Source: an uncultured Clostridia bacterium
GTDB lineage: Bacteria; Bacillota; Clostridia; TANB77; CAG-508
Length of the DNA: 54,384 bases
NCBI GenBank assembly: GCA_934140005.1
Contig: CAKPBB010000012.1
Location: forward strand, 1 to 54,384
Direction: 5' to 3'
Shown here: piece by piece, positions 31,778-39,719 of the stretch
Layout of the letters: the number at the start of each line of letters is the position of its first letter
Numbering within the stretch: position 1 is the first letter of the stretch
The notes under the pieces: model-generated
Database searches by the model: none
Seen by the model: only the letters and a program-made list of their open reading frames with translations
What the model was told of the DNA's origin: nothing
Made by a program: the position numbers and the translations under genes

Positions 31778-33265
31778 TCAATTCTTTAACCAATTTTGAA
31801 TAATTGCTAAATACTCGTTTGAATTTGGATCTCTTCCTTGAGAAAACATATATATTGTATTCGTGTTTTTTCCATCACTTGTATTTATTTTTTCTAATTT
31901 TTTATATGTAGAATGATATGTTCTTATCAAGTTCCCATCTTGAAACTCAATTGTATCTATATAATAAATTCCATTTTCAAAATTTATATCTGTTATTTGG
32001 ATTTCATTGTTGCATTTATTATATACCCTTATAAAAGCTTTTTCTCCATTTTCAGTACTTGTTATGAATTTATCAATTGCATCTTTATCTTCAGATATAA
32101 TCTTATTTTCTTCTACAACAATACATCCATCACTTATTGCTTCATTTGTAGAATAATTTTCAGATATTCCTGATAATTCTTTTATATTTTGATGATAGAA
32201 CTTTTTATGTTCTACTTCAATCTTAACATTATCATTCAATTCTGATTTATCTGCAATAGCATACCAAACATTAGAATTGTCTTCCATATTTGGATTTTCT
32301 TTTTGTTTCATTACAATTTTAGTAGTTCCATCTTCAGAATAAATATTCATAATTTCCATGTCAATTTCATCAAAGTCTCTATAATTCTCATTTGCTACAA
32401 CTACTATGAAATTATTGGTAAAATCAATTTCATCAGTTTCTGGAAATTCCGATATTCTATCTTTATACTTTTTATAGTCTTCTGCATTTGTTAAAACTCT
32501 ATAATACAATCTTACATCATCTTGCCAAGTCATATCATTTGCCATTAAATCTATTTCGTAATAAGAAATACCACTTCCGTCATCAAATAAACCTCTTGTT
32601 TCCAATTTTTCTTCTTTTTTAATTGAATTATTATAAGCTATATATCCAAAAGTTATTCCTGTGAACAAAACACTTATACTAATCAATAAGACAATTATTT
32701 TCGAAACTTTTTTCATCTCATATAATCCTTTCTTTAGCAGGATTTTTTTCAATTCTTTCTTTCCTCGATGAACCATAACTTTTGCATTTGAAACTGATAT
32801 ACCAAGTAACGAAGATATTTCTATATAAGATAATTCCTCAATACTTGATAAATACACTACATTTTTATATTTATCTTCTAACTCGTTTATACATGCTAAA
32901 ACATTTTCTTTAAATTCTACACTCTCTATTATTTCAGATACATCTTTTTCTATATTTTCTTTACATTCAGATGTATAAATTTGATTTATTTCCTCTCGTC
33001 TTTTAGATTTGTTAAAATAATCTAAAGCTTTACTCTTAGCAATTAAATATATATGATACTTAAAACTATATTTATTATCCATTGGCTTTTTTAAAAGATA
33101 AATAAATACTTCTTGCGTTATATCTTCAGCCTTCTGATAATCTTTTACGATATTGTAAACAAAAAACTGAATTTTTTCTTTATATTTAATATATAAAGTT
33201 TCAAACGCTTGGTTATTTCCTTTTAAATAATCATTGTACAATTTTTTATCTAAATCTTTTTCCAT
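31778..33265 (-). CDS. ECF sigma factor fused to a transmembrane extracytoplasmic domain, 495 aa
   Basis: Residues ~1-180 are a complete sigma factor: region 2 (YKEKIQFFVYNIVKDYQKAEDITQEVFIYLL) and region 4 helix-turn-helix (LSYIEISSLLGISVSNAKVMVHRGKKEL). In the same frame follows one membrane helix (~187-210, KIIVLLISISVLFTGITFGYI) and an extracytoplasmic domain of about 280 residues, part of which (NNFIVVVANEN...DNVKIEVEHKKF) faintly recalls PrcB-like domains. Sigma and membrane-sensor modules are normally separate genes. An internal ATG (codon 184) has AAAGGA 9 nt upstream, so a separate membrane protein might also be made. Start set at ATG 33265; a TTG 33 bp earlier is less likely. Confidence 0.85.
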   Translation of the reverse strand: MEKDLDKKLYNDYLKGNNQAFETLYIKYKEKIQFFVYNIVKDYQKAEDITQEVFIYLLKKPMDNKYSFKYHIYLIAKSKALDYFNKSKRREEINQIYTSECKENIEKDVSEIIESVEFKENVLACINELEDKYKNVVYLSSIEELSYIEISSLLGISVSNAKVMVHRGKKELKKILLKKGLYEMKKVSKIIVLLISISVLFTGITFGYIAYNNSIKKEEKLETRGLFDDGSGISYYEIDLMANDMTWQDDVRLYYRVLTNAEDYKKYKDRISEFPETDEIDFTNNFIVVVANENYRDFDEIDMEIMNIYSEDGTTKIVMKQKENPNMEDNSNVWYAIADKSELNDNVKIEVEHKKFYHQNIKELSGISENYSTNEAISDGCIVVEENKIISEDKDAIDKFITSTENGEKAFIRVYNKCNNEIQITDINFENGIYYIDTIEFQDGNLIRTYHSTYKKLEKINTSDGKNTNTIYMFSQGRDPNSNEYLAIIQNWLKN

Positions 33266-33293
33266 TTTATACCTGCTTTCAGATATATAAACT

Positions 33294-33314
33294 AACAAGA
33301 AAGAAAAAAGTTAC
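33294..33314 (-). promoter_or_regulatory. Candidate ECF-dependent promoter of the sigma-fusion gene
   Basis: Minus strand: TTTTGTAAC followed by six Ts and, 13 bp after GTAAC, GTTAGTTTATA. It resembles the element upstream of 29656, though the spacing differs by 2 bp. Tentative evidence for autoregulation. Confidence 0.3.
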
Positions 33315-33324
33315 AAAATTTTTA

Positions 33325-34824
33325 CTACATCAAAGGTGCTACAATTCTTAATAAAGCTTGAAACATTCCTTTAATTATATTTGGATGTATATCTTTTTTT
33401 AAAATCAATTCACTTTTGCCAATTGTATCAACAACATCAGATTTTACTTTTTCGATTATTGTTCCATTTTCAAAATAGCAACCACATTCAAAATGTAAGT
33501 ACAAACTTCTATAATCTAAATTTATTGTTCCTACTGTTGCCATCTTATCATCTGCAACAAATACTTTTGAATGAACAAATCCAGGTTTATATTTATAAAT
33601 CTTCACACCTGCTCTTGCTAAAATGCCTATATATGATTCCGACAAAGTATATACAATTTTTTTATCTGGTATTCCTGGAATTACAATTCTAACATCTACA
33701 CCTCTTTTAGCAGCTAAACACAATGTGTTAATAACATCTGTATCTATAATTAAGTATGGGGTCATAATATAAACATATTCATTAGATTGATTTATAATAT
33801 TTAAGTAAATATCTTCTCCAGTTAGTTCATTATCTAGTGGAGTTTCGCCATAAGGCACTACATATTCTTTATTACTGCTTTTCTTTTCAAAATTATATTT
33901 ATATTTTTCGTAGTCTTCATCTTCATTTTTAAAAGAATTCCACATCGATAAAAACATTACAGTATAATTCCAAACAGCTTCTCCTTTAATTTTTATTGCA
34001 TTGTCTTTCCAATGTCCATATTTACTTCCGATATTTATATATTCATCCGAAATATTTATTCCTCCGGAAAAAGCAACTTTTCCATCTATTATCAATATTT
34101 TTCTATGATCTCTATTATTCATAATAACACCAGCAAGAGGGTTTAAATGATTAAATACAACGCATTTAATTCCAAGTCCTTCAAGTTTTTTAGGATATGA
34201 ACTCTTTAATGTTCCAATACAGCCCATATCATCATACATAACTCTAACTTCTACACCATCTTTAACTTTTTGAGTTAATATTTCTAATATTGTATCCCAC
34301 ATTTTTCCAGGTTTAACAATAAAATATTCAAAAAATATAAATTTTTCAGCTTTTTTTAGTTCTTTAACCATTGCTTCAAATCCAGATTCTCCAATTGGAT
34401 AATATTCTGTTTCATTATTGCAAGTAACAGGATATTTAGCATAATTACATATATATTTTAATCTAGTATTATTATTTATCTCGTTTACGATTTCATTGTT
34501 TGGGATATAGTATTTTTTACTTTCTTTATCATTTTTTAATATATTTTTTAAAGTTTTACTTTTTAATTTGTTTTTTCCTAAAACAATATATAATACTGCA
34601 CCAGATATAGGAAACAATATTAAAATAATTATCCATGGTAAAGTAAATGCATAATTTTTACTATCTTTTATTAAAAGTAAAGTTAAAATAAGTGCAATAA
34701 AAGTATAGAATATCTTTACCCAATATATATTATTTATAAGAAACATATAACCTAAGTATGATACTGCAATTTGTAGTAAAACTCCTAAAGCAATTACTAA
34801 ACCTCTTTTTATAGCAAAACGCAT
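33325..34824 (-). CDS. cls: Cardiolipin synthase (phospholipase D family), 499 aa
   Basis: Two N-terminal membrane helices (residues ~5-30 and 38-60, then a third hydrophobic stretch to ~85 with ILFPISGAVLYIVLG). Two HKD catalytic motifs follow: HRKILIIDGKVAFSGGIN and HSKVFVADDKMATVGTIN. The enzyme joins two phosphatidylglycerol molecules into cardiolipin and glycerol at the inner membrane. Start set at the ATG behind TTAGGAGGTAGAAAT; the upstream in-frame extension has no ribosome site. Family length is about 480-510 aa, so the gene is full-length. Confidence 0.93.
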   Translation of the reverse strand: MRFAIKRGLVIALGVLLQIAVSYLGYMFLINNIYWVKIFYTFIALILTLLLIKDSKNYAFTLPWIIILILFPISGAVLYIVLGKNKLKSKTLKNILKNDKESKKYYIPNNEIVNEINNNTRLKYICNYAKYPVTCNNETEYYPIGESGFEAMVKELKKAEKFIFFEYFIVKPGKMWDTILEILTQKVKDGVEVRVMYDDMGCIGTLKSSYPKKLEGLGIKCVVFNHLNPLAGVIMNNRDHRKILIIDGKVAFSGGINISDEYINIGSKYGHWKDNAIKIKGEAVWNYTVMFLSMWNSFKNEDEDYEKYKYNFEKKSSNKEYVVPYGETPLDNELTGEDIYLNIINQSNEYVYIMTPYLIIDTDVINTLCLAAKRGVDVRIVIPGIPDKKIVYTLSESYIGILARAGVKIYKYKPGFVHSKVFVADDKMATVGTINLDYRSLYLHFECGCYFENGTIIEKVKSDVVDTIGKSELILKKDIHPNIIKGMFQALLRIVAPLM

Positions 34825-35027
34825 ATTTCTACCTCCTAAATACATTATATCTATATCATAAAATAATATAAATATCAACAAATTTTATACTTCCTATATT
34901 TAAAATTTTTTAAATTTAAATTCTATTTTAGTGAACAAATTTTCCTATTTTCATTGACTTTTTTCTTTTATTATCTATATAATTTAATTATATTATTAGT
35001 ATATTTTTTATATTGAAAGGAACTTTT

Positions 35028-36038
35028 ATGATTACCAGTGACCAAAATCCAGAATTTTTAAATGATTTTTTAGCTTATATATCAACTATTTTAAATAAAT
35101 CTAATAGTACAGTAAAAGAATATAATTATGATATAGCTCATTTTTTAAAATTTATTAAATATAAATATGGTTTAACTACTATAAAATCCGAAGAAGAAAT
35201 AAAGCAAATAAATATTAGCGACTTTTCTATTGAAACCGTAAAACAAATTTCATTAGAAGATATTCATGCTTTTTTAGCTTATTTAAAAGAAACTTATAAT
35301 AGTAAACCGGCAACATTGGCAAGAAAAGCTGCTAGTATTAGAACTTTCTTTACATATTTGTGTAATAAAACCAAACGTATTCCAAATAACCCTGCACAAG
35401 ATTTGGAAAGTCCAAAGTTGGATAAACGTCTTCCAAAATATTTAACACTAGATGAAAGTAGAAAACTATTAGAAACTGCCTCTATTGCAAAAACTGGTTC
35501 TAATGGAAACCATGATAATCGAACAAGAGATTATGCAATGATAACACTATTTTTAAATTGTGGTATGCGTTTGTCTGAACTAATTGGAATTAACATTAGT
35601 GATATAGATTTTGAAAATAGAAAACTTAATGTTATTGGTAAGGGTAATAAAGAAAGAACTATATATTTAAATGATGCTTGTATATCTGCAATAAAAGACT
35701 ATTTAGCAATTCGTCCACATGATGCTGTTAAATTTGATTCAAGAGATGCTTTATTTTTAAGTGAACAAAAAAAACGAATTAGTAAACGAACAGTTCAATA
35801 TATTGTAAAACAAGAAATTAAATTAGCCGGAATTGAAAAAGCTAATAAATATTCTGTTCATAAATTGAGACATACAGCTGCTACTCTTATGTATAAATAT
35901 GGTGAAGTTGATATTCGTGCTCTACAAGAGTTACTTGGGCATGAAAGCATTTCTACAACTGAGATTTATACTCATGTTGATAATGAACAAATTAGAAGTG
36001 CTGTTGAACGCAATCCTCTTGCAGAAGAAAAATTTTAA
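35028..36038 (+). CDS. Tyrosine recombinase of the XerC/XerD/CodV type, 336 aa
   Basis: The N-terminal SAM-like core-binding domain occupies ~1-110. The catalytic domain has the expected residues: Arg in NCGMRLSELIG, Lys in GKGNKERTIYL, HKLRH (H-x-x-R), the LGH histidine, and the nucleophile Tyr in STTEIYTHV. ATG at 35028 follows AAAGGA; a TTG at 35013 is also in frame. Xer recombinases resolve chromosome dimers at dif or move elements. No adjacent integrase cargo or attachment site is seen, so it could be the housekeeping enzyme. It shares a terminator with the convergent dinB. Confidence 0.88.
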   Translation: MITSDQNPEFLNDFLAYISTILNKSNSTVKEYNYDIAHFLKFIKYKYGLTTIKSEEEIKQINISDFSIETVKQISLEDIHAFLAYLKETYNSKPATLARKAASIRTFFTYLCNKTKRIPNNPAQDLESPKLDKRLPKYLTLDESRKLLETASIAKTGSNGNHDNRTRDYAMITLFLNCGMRLSELIGINISDIDFENRKLNVIGKGNKERTIYLNDACISAIKDYLAIRPHDAVKFDSRDALFLSEQKKRISKRTVQYIVKQEIKLAGIEKANKYSVHKLRHTAATLMYKYGEVDIRALQELLGHESISTTEIYTHVDNEQIRSAVERNPLAEEKF

Positions 36039-36083
36039 AGTTTATAGAAAAAAAGCCTTTATAAATAAAATTGAGTACATTAT

Positions 36084-36132
36084 AAGCAAACATAAGTTCT
36101 TTGTCAAGTAATTTTCGAAAAAATGTTTGCTT
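36084..36132. terminator. Bidirectional terminator between xer and dinB
   Basis: AAGCAAACAT (36084-36093) pairs perfectly with ATGTTTGCTT (36123-36132), with T-tracts outside. The right arm abuts the dinB stop codon. Confidence 0.7.
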
Positions 36133-37344
36133 TTATTTTTTATATTTCTTTTCTTGATACTTTACCTCATTAACATCAAGCTTTCCAGCTCTTGTAATCT
36201 TAGTAAAACCATATTTTTGTTTTAATTCATCTATTGTTTTATCTAAATTTGATTGCTTTTCATCGGGTTTGAAAAATGATAATTGCAAATCTTCTTTTCC
36301 TTCTAAATTATCAACTCGTAAACCAATTAGTCTAATTGGTTCTGTTACGTTCATTTGTTCAAGTATTTCATTTGCAATTTCTATAATATCCTTTGTATTT
36401 GAACTTGGATAATTCAACTTTTTCTGATGTGAATAATCATGAAATTGATTTGTTCTTAATTGTATATTTACAACATTTGCCAATAAATTATATTTTCTAA
36501 GTCTGTATGTTACTTGCTCTGCAAGTGCAACAATTATTTTATGAATTTCTTCTTTACTTTGAGCATCTTTTGGCAAAGTTACTGAATTTCCAACACTTTT
36601 TGGTAATTCTACTTTATTATTAACTTCAGAATCATCTATACCATTAGCATACTCCCACATAAGTATACCATGCTTTCCAAATTTTTTGATCAACAAATTT
36701 TTATCTGTTTTTGCTAAATCTCCAATAGTCTTTATTTGCATATTTAAAAGCTTTGGAACTGTCTTCTTTCCAATCATAAATAGTTCAGAAACTGGTAAAC
36801 ACCACATTTTTTCTGATATTTCATTTTGATATAGTGTATGTACCTTATTTGGTTTTTCAAAATCTGAAGCCATTTTTGCTAGCAATTTGTTTGTAGATAC
36901 TCCAACATTTACTGTAAATCCATAAAGTTTTTGTACTCTATCTTTTATTTCATAAGCAATATCTAATGGATTTTTCCCTATTAAAAATCCAGTTAAATCC
37001 ATAAAACATTCATCTATACTAAATCTTTCTATTTTATCTGTATATTCTAATAAAAGTTTATATAGCTTATCTGAAAAATCTCTGTATATATCAAAATTTC
37101 CTTTAAACACTTGAAGACTATTACATTTTTGTTTTGCAAAATATATTGGTTCGCCAGTAACTACTCCAAATTTTTTAGCAATAGGACTCTTGGCTAAAAC
37201 TATACCAGAACGTTTTTCCTCATCTCCACCAATAATAGATGGTATAGTTCTAATATCTACATTATATCCATTAGTTAGCATATATACAGCTGTCCATGAT
37301 AAAAAGGCATTATTAACATCTACGTGCAATATTGTTCTTTCCAT
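36133..37344 (-). CDS. dinB: DNA polymerase IV (DinB)
   Basis: 403 residues with Y-family catalytic carboxylates D9 (ILHVDVNNAFLSW) and D111/E112 (FSIDECFMDLTG), then a helix-hairpin-helix (MIGKKTVPKLLNMQIKTIGDLAK) and a little-finger domain. DLQLSFF near residue 375 is a probable beta-clamp binding peptide. The enzyme bypasses lesions at the cost of fidelity. Two LexA-type boxes upstream place it in the SOS regulon. It is distinct from the UvrX-like polymerase at 5569-7059, which carries a YolD partner. Confidence 0.94.
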   Translation of the reverse strand: MERTILHVDVNNAFLSWTAVYMLTNGYNVDIRTIPSIIGGDEEKRSGIVLAKSPIAKKFGVVTGEPIYFAKQKCNSLQVFKGNFDIYRDFSDKLYKLLLEYTDKIERFSIDECFMDLTGFLIGKNPLDIAYEIKDRVQKLYGFTVNVGVSTNKLLAKMASDFEKPNKVHTLYQNEISEKMWCLPVSELFMIGKKTVPKLLNMQIKTIGDLAKTDKNLLIKKFGKHGILMWEYANGIDDSEVNNKVELPKSVGNSVTLPKDAQSKEEIHKIIVALAEQVTYRLRKYNLLANVVNIQLRTNQFHDYSHQKKLNYPSSNTKDIIEIANEILEQMNVTEPIRLIGLRVDNLEGKEDLQLSFFKPDEKQSNLDKTIDELKQKYGFTKITRAGKLDVNEVKYQEKKYKK

Positions 37345-37356
37345 ATATTATCCTTT

Positions 37357-37370
37357 CAAACTTATGTTCG
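37357..37370 (-). promoter_or_regulatory. LexA (DinR) box of dinB
   Basis: The minus strand reads CGAACATAAGTTTG, a full match to the Bacillus/Clostridium LexA consensus CGAAC-N4-GTTYG, 13 bp upstream of the dinB ATG. Confidence 0.85.
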
Positions 37371-37386
37371 TATACATATTAACATG

Positions 37387-37400
37387 AGAATATATGTTTG
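37387..37400 (-). promoter_or_regulatory. Second, weaker LexA-like box of dinB
   Basis: The minus strand reads CAAACATATATTCT, a near-match to the LexA consensus centred exactly 30 bp (three helical turns) from the first box, on the same face of the DNA. Tandem phased boxes suggest cooperative repression. Confidence 0.5.
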
Positions 37401-37414
37401 TCAATATAAAAATT

Positions 37415-37442
37415 AAGATGGTATATCTTTCAATACCATCTT
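37415..37442. terminator. Terminator after the acyl-ACP thioesterase
   Basis: AAGATGGTAT (37415-37424), an 8-nt loop, ATACCATCTT (37433-37442). AATTTTTAT follows on the minus strand. Confidence 0.8.
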
Positions 37443-37480
37443 CTTTTGATTCCATTTTTACTTGAATAGTAAAAAACCAC

Positions 37481-38200
37481 TTAATACAATTTTATTATTG
37501 AATGTAACACACTTCCATCTTCACTTTTTATTGAAATTACATTTTTATCTTCTACTTTTGAATAATTGCATTGAACTGTTTCACCAAGTTTAATTTCTTT
37601 TTTATACATAATTTCAACATTATTAAACTCTTTATCAGCCATTTCTTCTGGTAAAGCAATTTCGGCTAAATCATAATAACAAATATTGTGAACATGTTTA
37701 TTTATATCTATCATTTGTCTATTTATAGTATATGATGTTGATAAAAATATTTTTTCTGGTTCTTCTAATTTTGGAAATTCATACTTAGGAAAAACTTTTC
37801 TATTTTCAGTTTTATAAGGTTTTACAATCTCATCTGTTAGTTTAGTTATTCTTCCATTTCTTATATCTACTATAAGCCATTTAGTTGTTGCTATTGCAAT
37901 TATCTCCCCTGCTTCATTTAAAACCTCAAAATCACGATATGCAAATAGTTTGTCTGTACTAGATGACCATGTTCTAACAGTAATTGTTTCCGAATATTCA
38001 GCTCTTTTCAACACTTGCAATTTCCAATTTAAAATTATCCAGCTTAAATTAGTTCTTTTTATATCTTTTAAACCATATCCTGCAATGTTTGAATGAATTC
38101 CACCAGCATCCTCTAAAAAGCTCAAAATTGCTTTATTTGTTATTTTATTTGAAATATCTATATCTTGTAAGCCTACAAAAAATTTTTGTTCTACATACAT
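37481..38200 (-). CDS. Acyl-ACP thioesterase (FatA/FatB family), 239 aa
   Basis: Two hot-dog folds in tandem. The N-terminal half has LEDAGGIHSNIAGYGLKDI and WIILNWKLQVLKRAEY, typical of bacterial acyl-ACP thioesterases. The second half starts with TINRQMIDINKHVHNICYYDLA, where D/N/H residues match the catalytic region. It releases free fatty acids from acyl carrier protein in the cytoplasm. It is transcribed alone but lies 0.8 kb from the fatty-acid operon, so it probably tunes the acyl-ACP pool. The acyl-ACP synthetase-like gene at 47418 could do the reverse reaction. Confidence 0.88.
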   Translation of the reverse strand: MYVEQKFFVGLQDIDISNKITNKAILSFLEDAGGIHSNIAGYGLKDIKRTNLSWIILNWKLQVLKRAEYSETITVRTWSSSTDKLFAYRDFEVLNEAGEIIAIATTKWLIVDIRNGRITKLTDEIVKPYKTENRKVFPKYEFPKLEEPEKIFLSTSYTINRQMIDINKHVHNICYYDLAEIALPEEMADKEFNNVEIMYKKEIKLGETVQCNYSKVEDKNVISIKSEDGSVLHSIIKLY

Positions 38201-38365
38201 TTATTTAGTCTCCTTTTTGATTTATTCATCTTAAATTCTTATAAATTATATCATATTTTTTCTTAATTTCAAGCTCGCCATCTTGAAAAAACGTATTCAT
38301 AATGCTAAACTATTATTGTAAATTTTACGATAGATAATAGAAAGGATATACTATAAAAAACAAAA

Positions 38366-38875
38366 ATGTTAAGTTTTGAAGATAGAAAATATTTTTTAAA
38401 TAAAATTCAAGAAATTGAAAAGGTTGATAAAGTTTTTGATATGAAAAAATACATTCAACACGGAACAACTACAACCTTTGAGCATTGCTACAATGTATCT
38501 TATATTTGCTATAAAATAGCTAAAGAAAAGAATTATAAAGTTCATATAGATTCACTAATACGAGGTGCTTTTCTACATGATTTTTATTTATATGACTGGC
38601 ATGAAAAATCAATGACACATAGACTTCATGGATTTTTCCACCCTATAGTTTCTCTTAAAAATGCTAAATTATATTTTAATGATATAAACCTAATTGAAGA
38701 AAATATGATTTCCTCTCACATGTGGCCTCTTACATTTAGAAAAATACCAAAATGCAGAGAAGCTTTTTTACTATGTATGGTTGATAAATATTGTAGCTTA
38801 CTTGAAACATTTAAGCTAAACAGAAACAAAATTCCTCAAATAGTTGATTTAAATAATGAAAGCGAGAATAAATAA
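38366..38875 (+). CDS. HD-domain phosphohydrolase-like protein, 169 aa
   Basis: HD-superfamily residues are visible: an H in TTTFEHCYNVSYICYKIA, the HD pair in GAFLHDFYLYDW, a later H in SSHMWPL and D in VDKYCS. They would bind divalent metal and hydrolyse a phosphate ester, but the substrate cannot be told. The nearest purine-rich site (AAAGGA) lies about 20 nt before the ATG, too far for normal use. TATACT also lies here, so the transcript may be nearly leaderless. It is convergent with the fatty-acid operon. Confidence 0.75.
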   Translation: MLSFEDRKYFLNKIQEIEKVDKVFDMKKYIQHGTTTTFEHCYNVSYICYKIAKEKNYKVHIDSLIRGAFLHDFYLYDWHEKSMTHRLHGFFHPIVSLKNAKLYFNDINLIEENMISSHMWPLTFRKIPKCREAFLLCMVDKYCSLLETFKLNRNKIPQIVDLNNESENK

Positions 38876-38903
38876 TTTAAATAGTAATATTTATACCAAA
38901 TCT

Positions 38904-38936
38904 AGCCCAAATTATCAAATTTATATAATTTGGGCT
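38904..38936. terminator. Terminator shared by the HD gene and the fatty-acid operon
   Basis: AGCCCAAATTAT (38904-38915) and ATAATTTGGGCT (38925-38936), a perfect 12-bp stem with a 9-nt loop between convergent genes. A TTTTC-rich tail follows on the plus strand. Confidence 0.85.
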
Positions 38937-38948
38937 TTTCTTTCTAAA

Positions 38949-39719
38949 TTATCCCATTATATTGTATCCACTATCAGCATAAATAACTTGACCTGTTATC
39001 GCATCTGACATATTACTCAATAAAAAAGTTGCTACATTTCCAACTTGTTCTATTGTAACATTTCTATGAAGTGGTGCTTTCTCTTCTACAACAGTTAATA
39101 CTGATGAAAAATCTTTTATTCCTTTTGCTGACAAAGTTTTAATTGGTCCAGCTGAAATAGCATTTACCCTGATAGTGTCTTTTCCTAAATTATTTGCTAA
39201 ATATCTAACACTTGTTTCTAGTGCAGCTTTTGCAACTCCCATTACATTATATCCTTCGATAACTTTAGTTGAACCGTAATATGTTAAAGTAATCAAACTT
39301 GCATTCTCGTTTAGCATTTCTAAATCTTTTGCTATTCTTGAAATTAAAACAAACGAATATGCGCTAACATCATTTGCATGGCTAAAACCTTCTTTGCTAG
39401 TACATATAAAATCATTGTGTAAATCCTCTGTGTTTGCATGTGCTATTGCATGAACTATCCCGTCTATTTTTCCATTTTCTTCTTTTATTTGAGTAAAAGC
39501 ATTTTTTACATCTTCATCTTCTGAAGCATCTGCTACTAAATAATATTTACTATCTTTAAATTGTTCTGTTAAAGATTCTAATTTTGATTTTTCTGTTTCA
39601 TCTCTATATGTAAAAATTAGTTTTGCACCATTTTCATAAGCAGATTTTGCTATTCCATAAGCAATACTCCATTTATTTCTAACTCCCATTATCAAGATTT
39701 TTTTATTCTCCAATAACAT
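38949..39719 (-). CDS. fabI: Enoyl-ACP reductase FabI
   Basis: 256 residues from the ATG after GGGAGAAGTTAAAT. An SDR enzyme of the FabI type: GVRNKWSIAYGIAKS replaces the classical glycine-rich loop, and the catalytic Tyr-x6-Lys is in EGYNVMGVAKAALE. It performs the last reduction of each elongation cycle, using NAD(P)H. The gene overlaps the end of the accDA fusion by 17 bp. Many clostridial clusters carry FabK or FabV at the operon start; here FabI closes the operon. Confidence 0.93.
   Translation of the reverse strand: MLLENKKILIMGVRNKWSIAYGIAKSAYENGAKLIFTYRDETEKSKLESLTEQFKDSKYYLVADASEDEDVKNAFTQIKEENGKIDGIVHAIAHANTEDLHNDFICTSKEGFSHANDVSAYSFVLISRIAKDLEMLNENASLITLTYYGSTKVIEGYNVMGVAKAALETSVRYLANNLGKDTIRVNAISAGPIKTLSAKGIKDFSSVLTVVEEKAPLHRNVTIEQVGNVATFLLSNMSDAITGQVIYADSGYNIMG

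Noticed and set aside
35028..36038. Xer-type recombinase as integrase of an integrative element
   Set aside because: No excisionase, attachment repeats or element cargo adjoin it; neighbours are housekeeping genes, so a chromosomal Xer role is equally likely.
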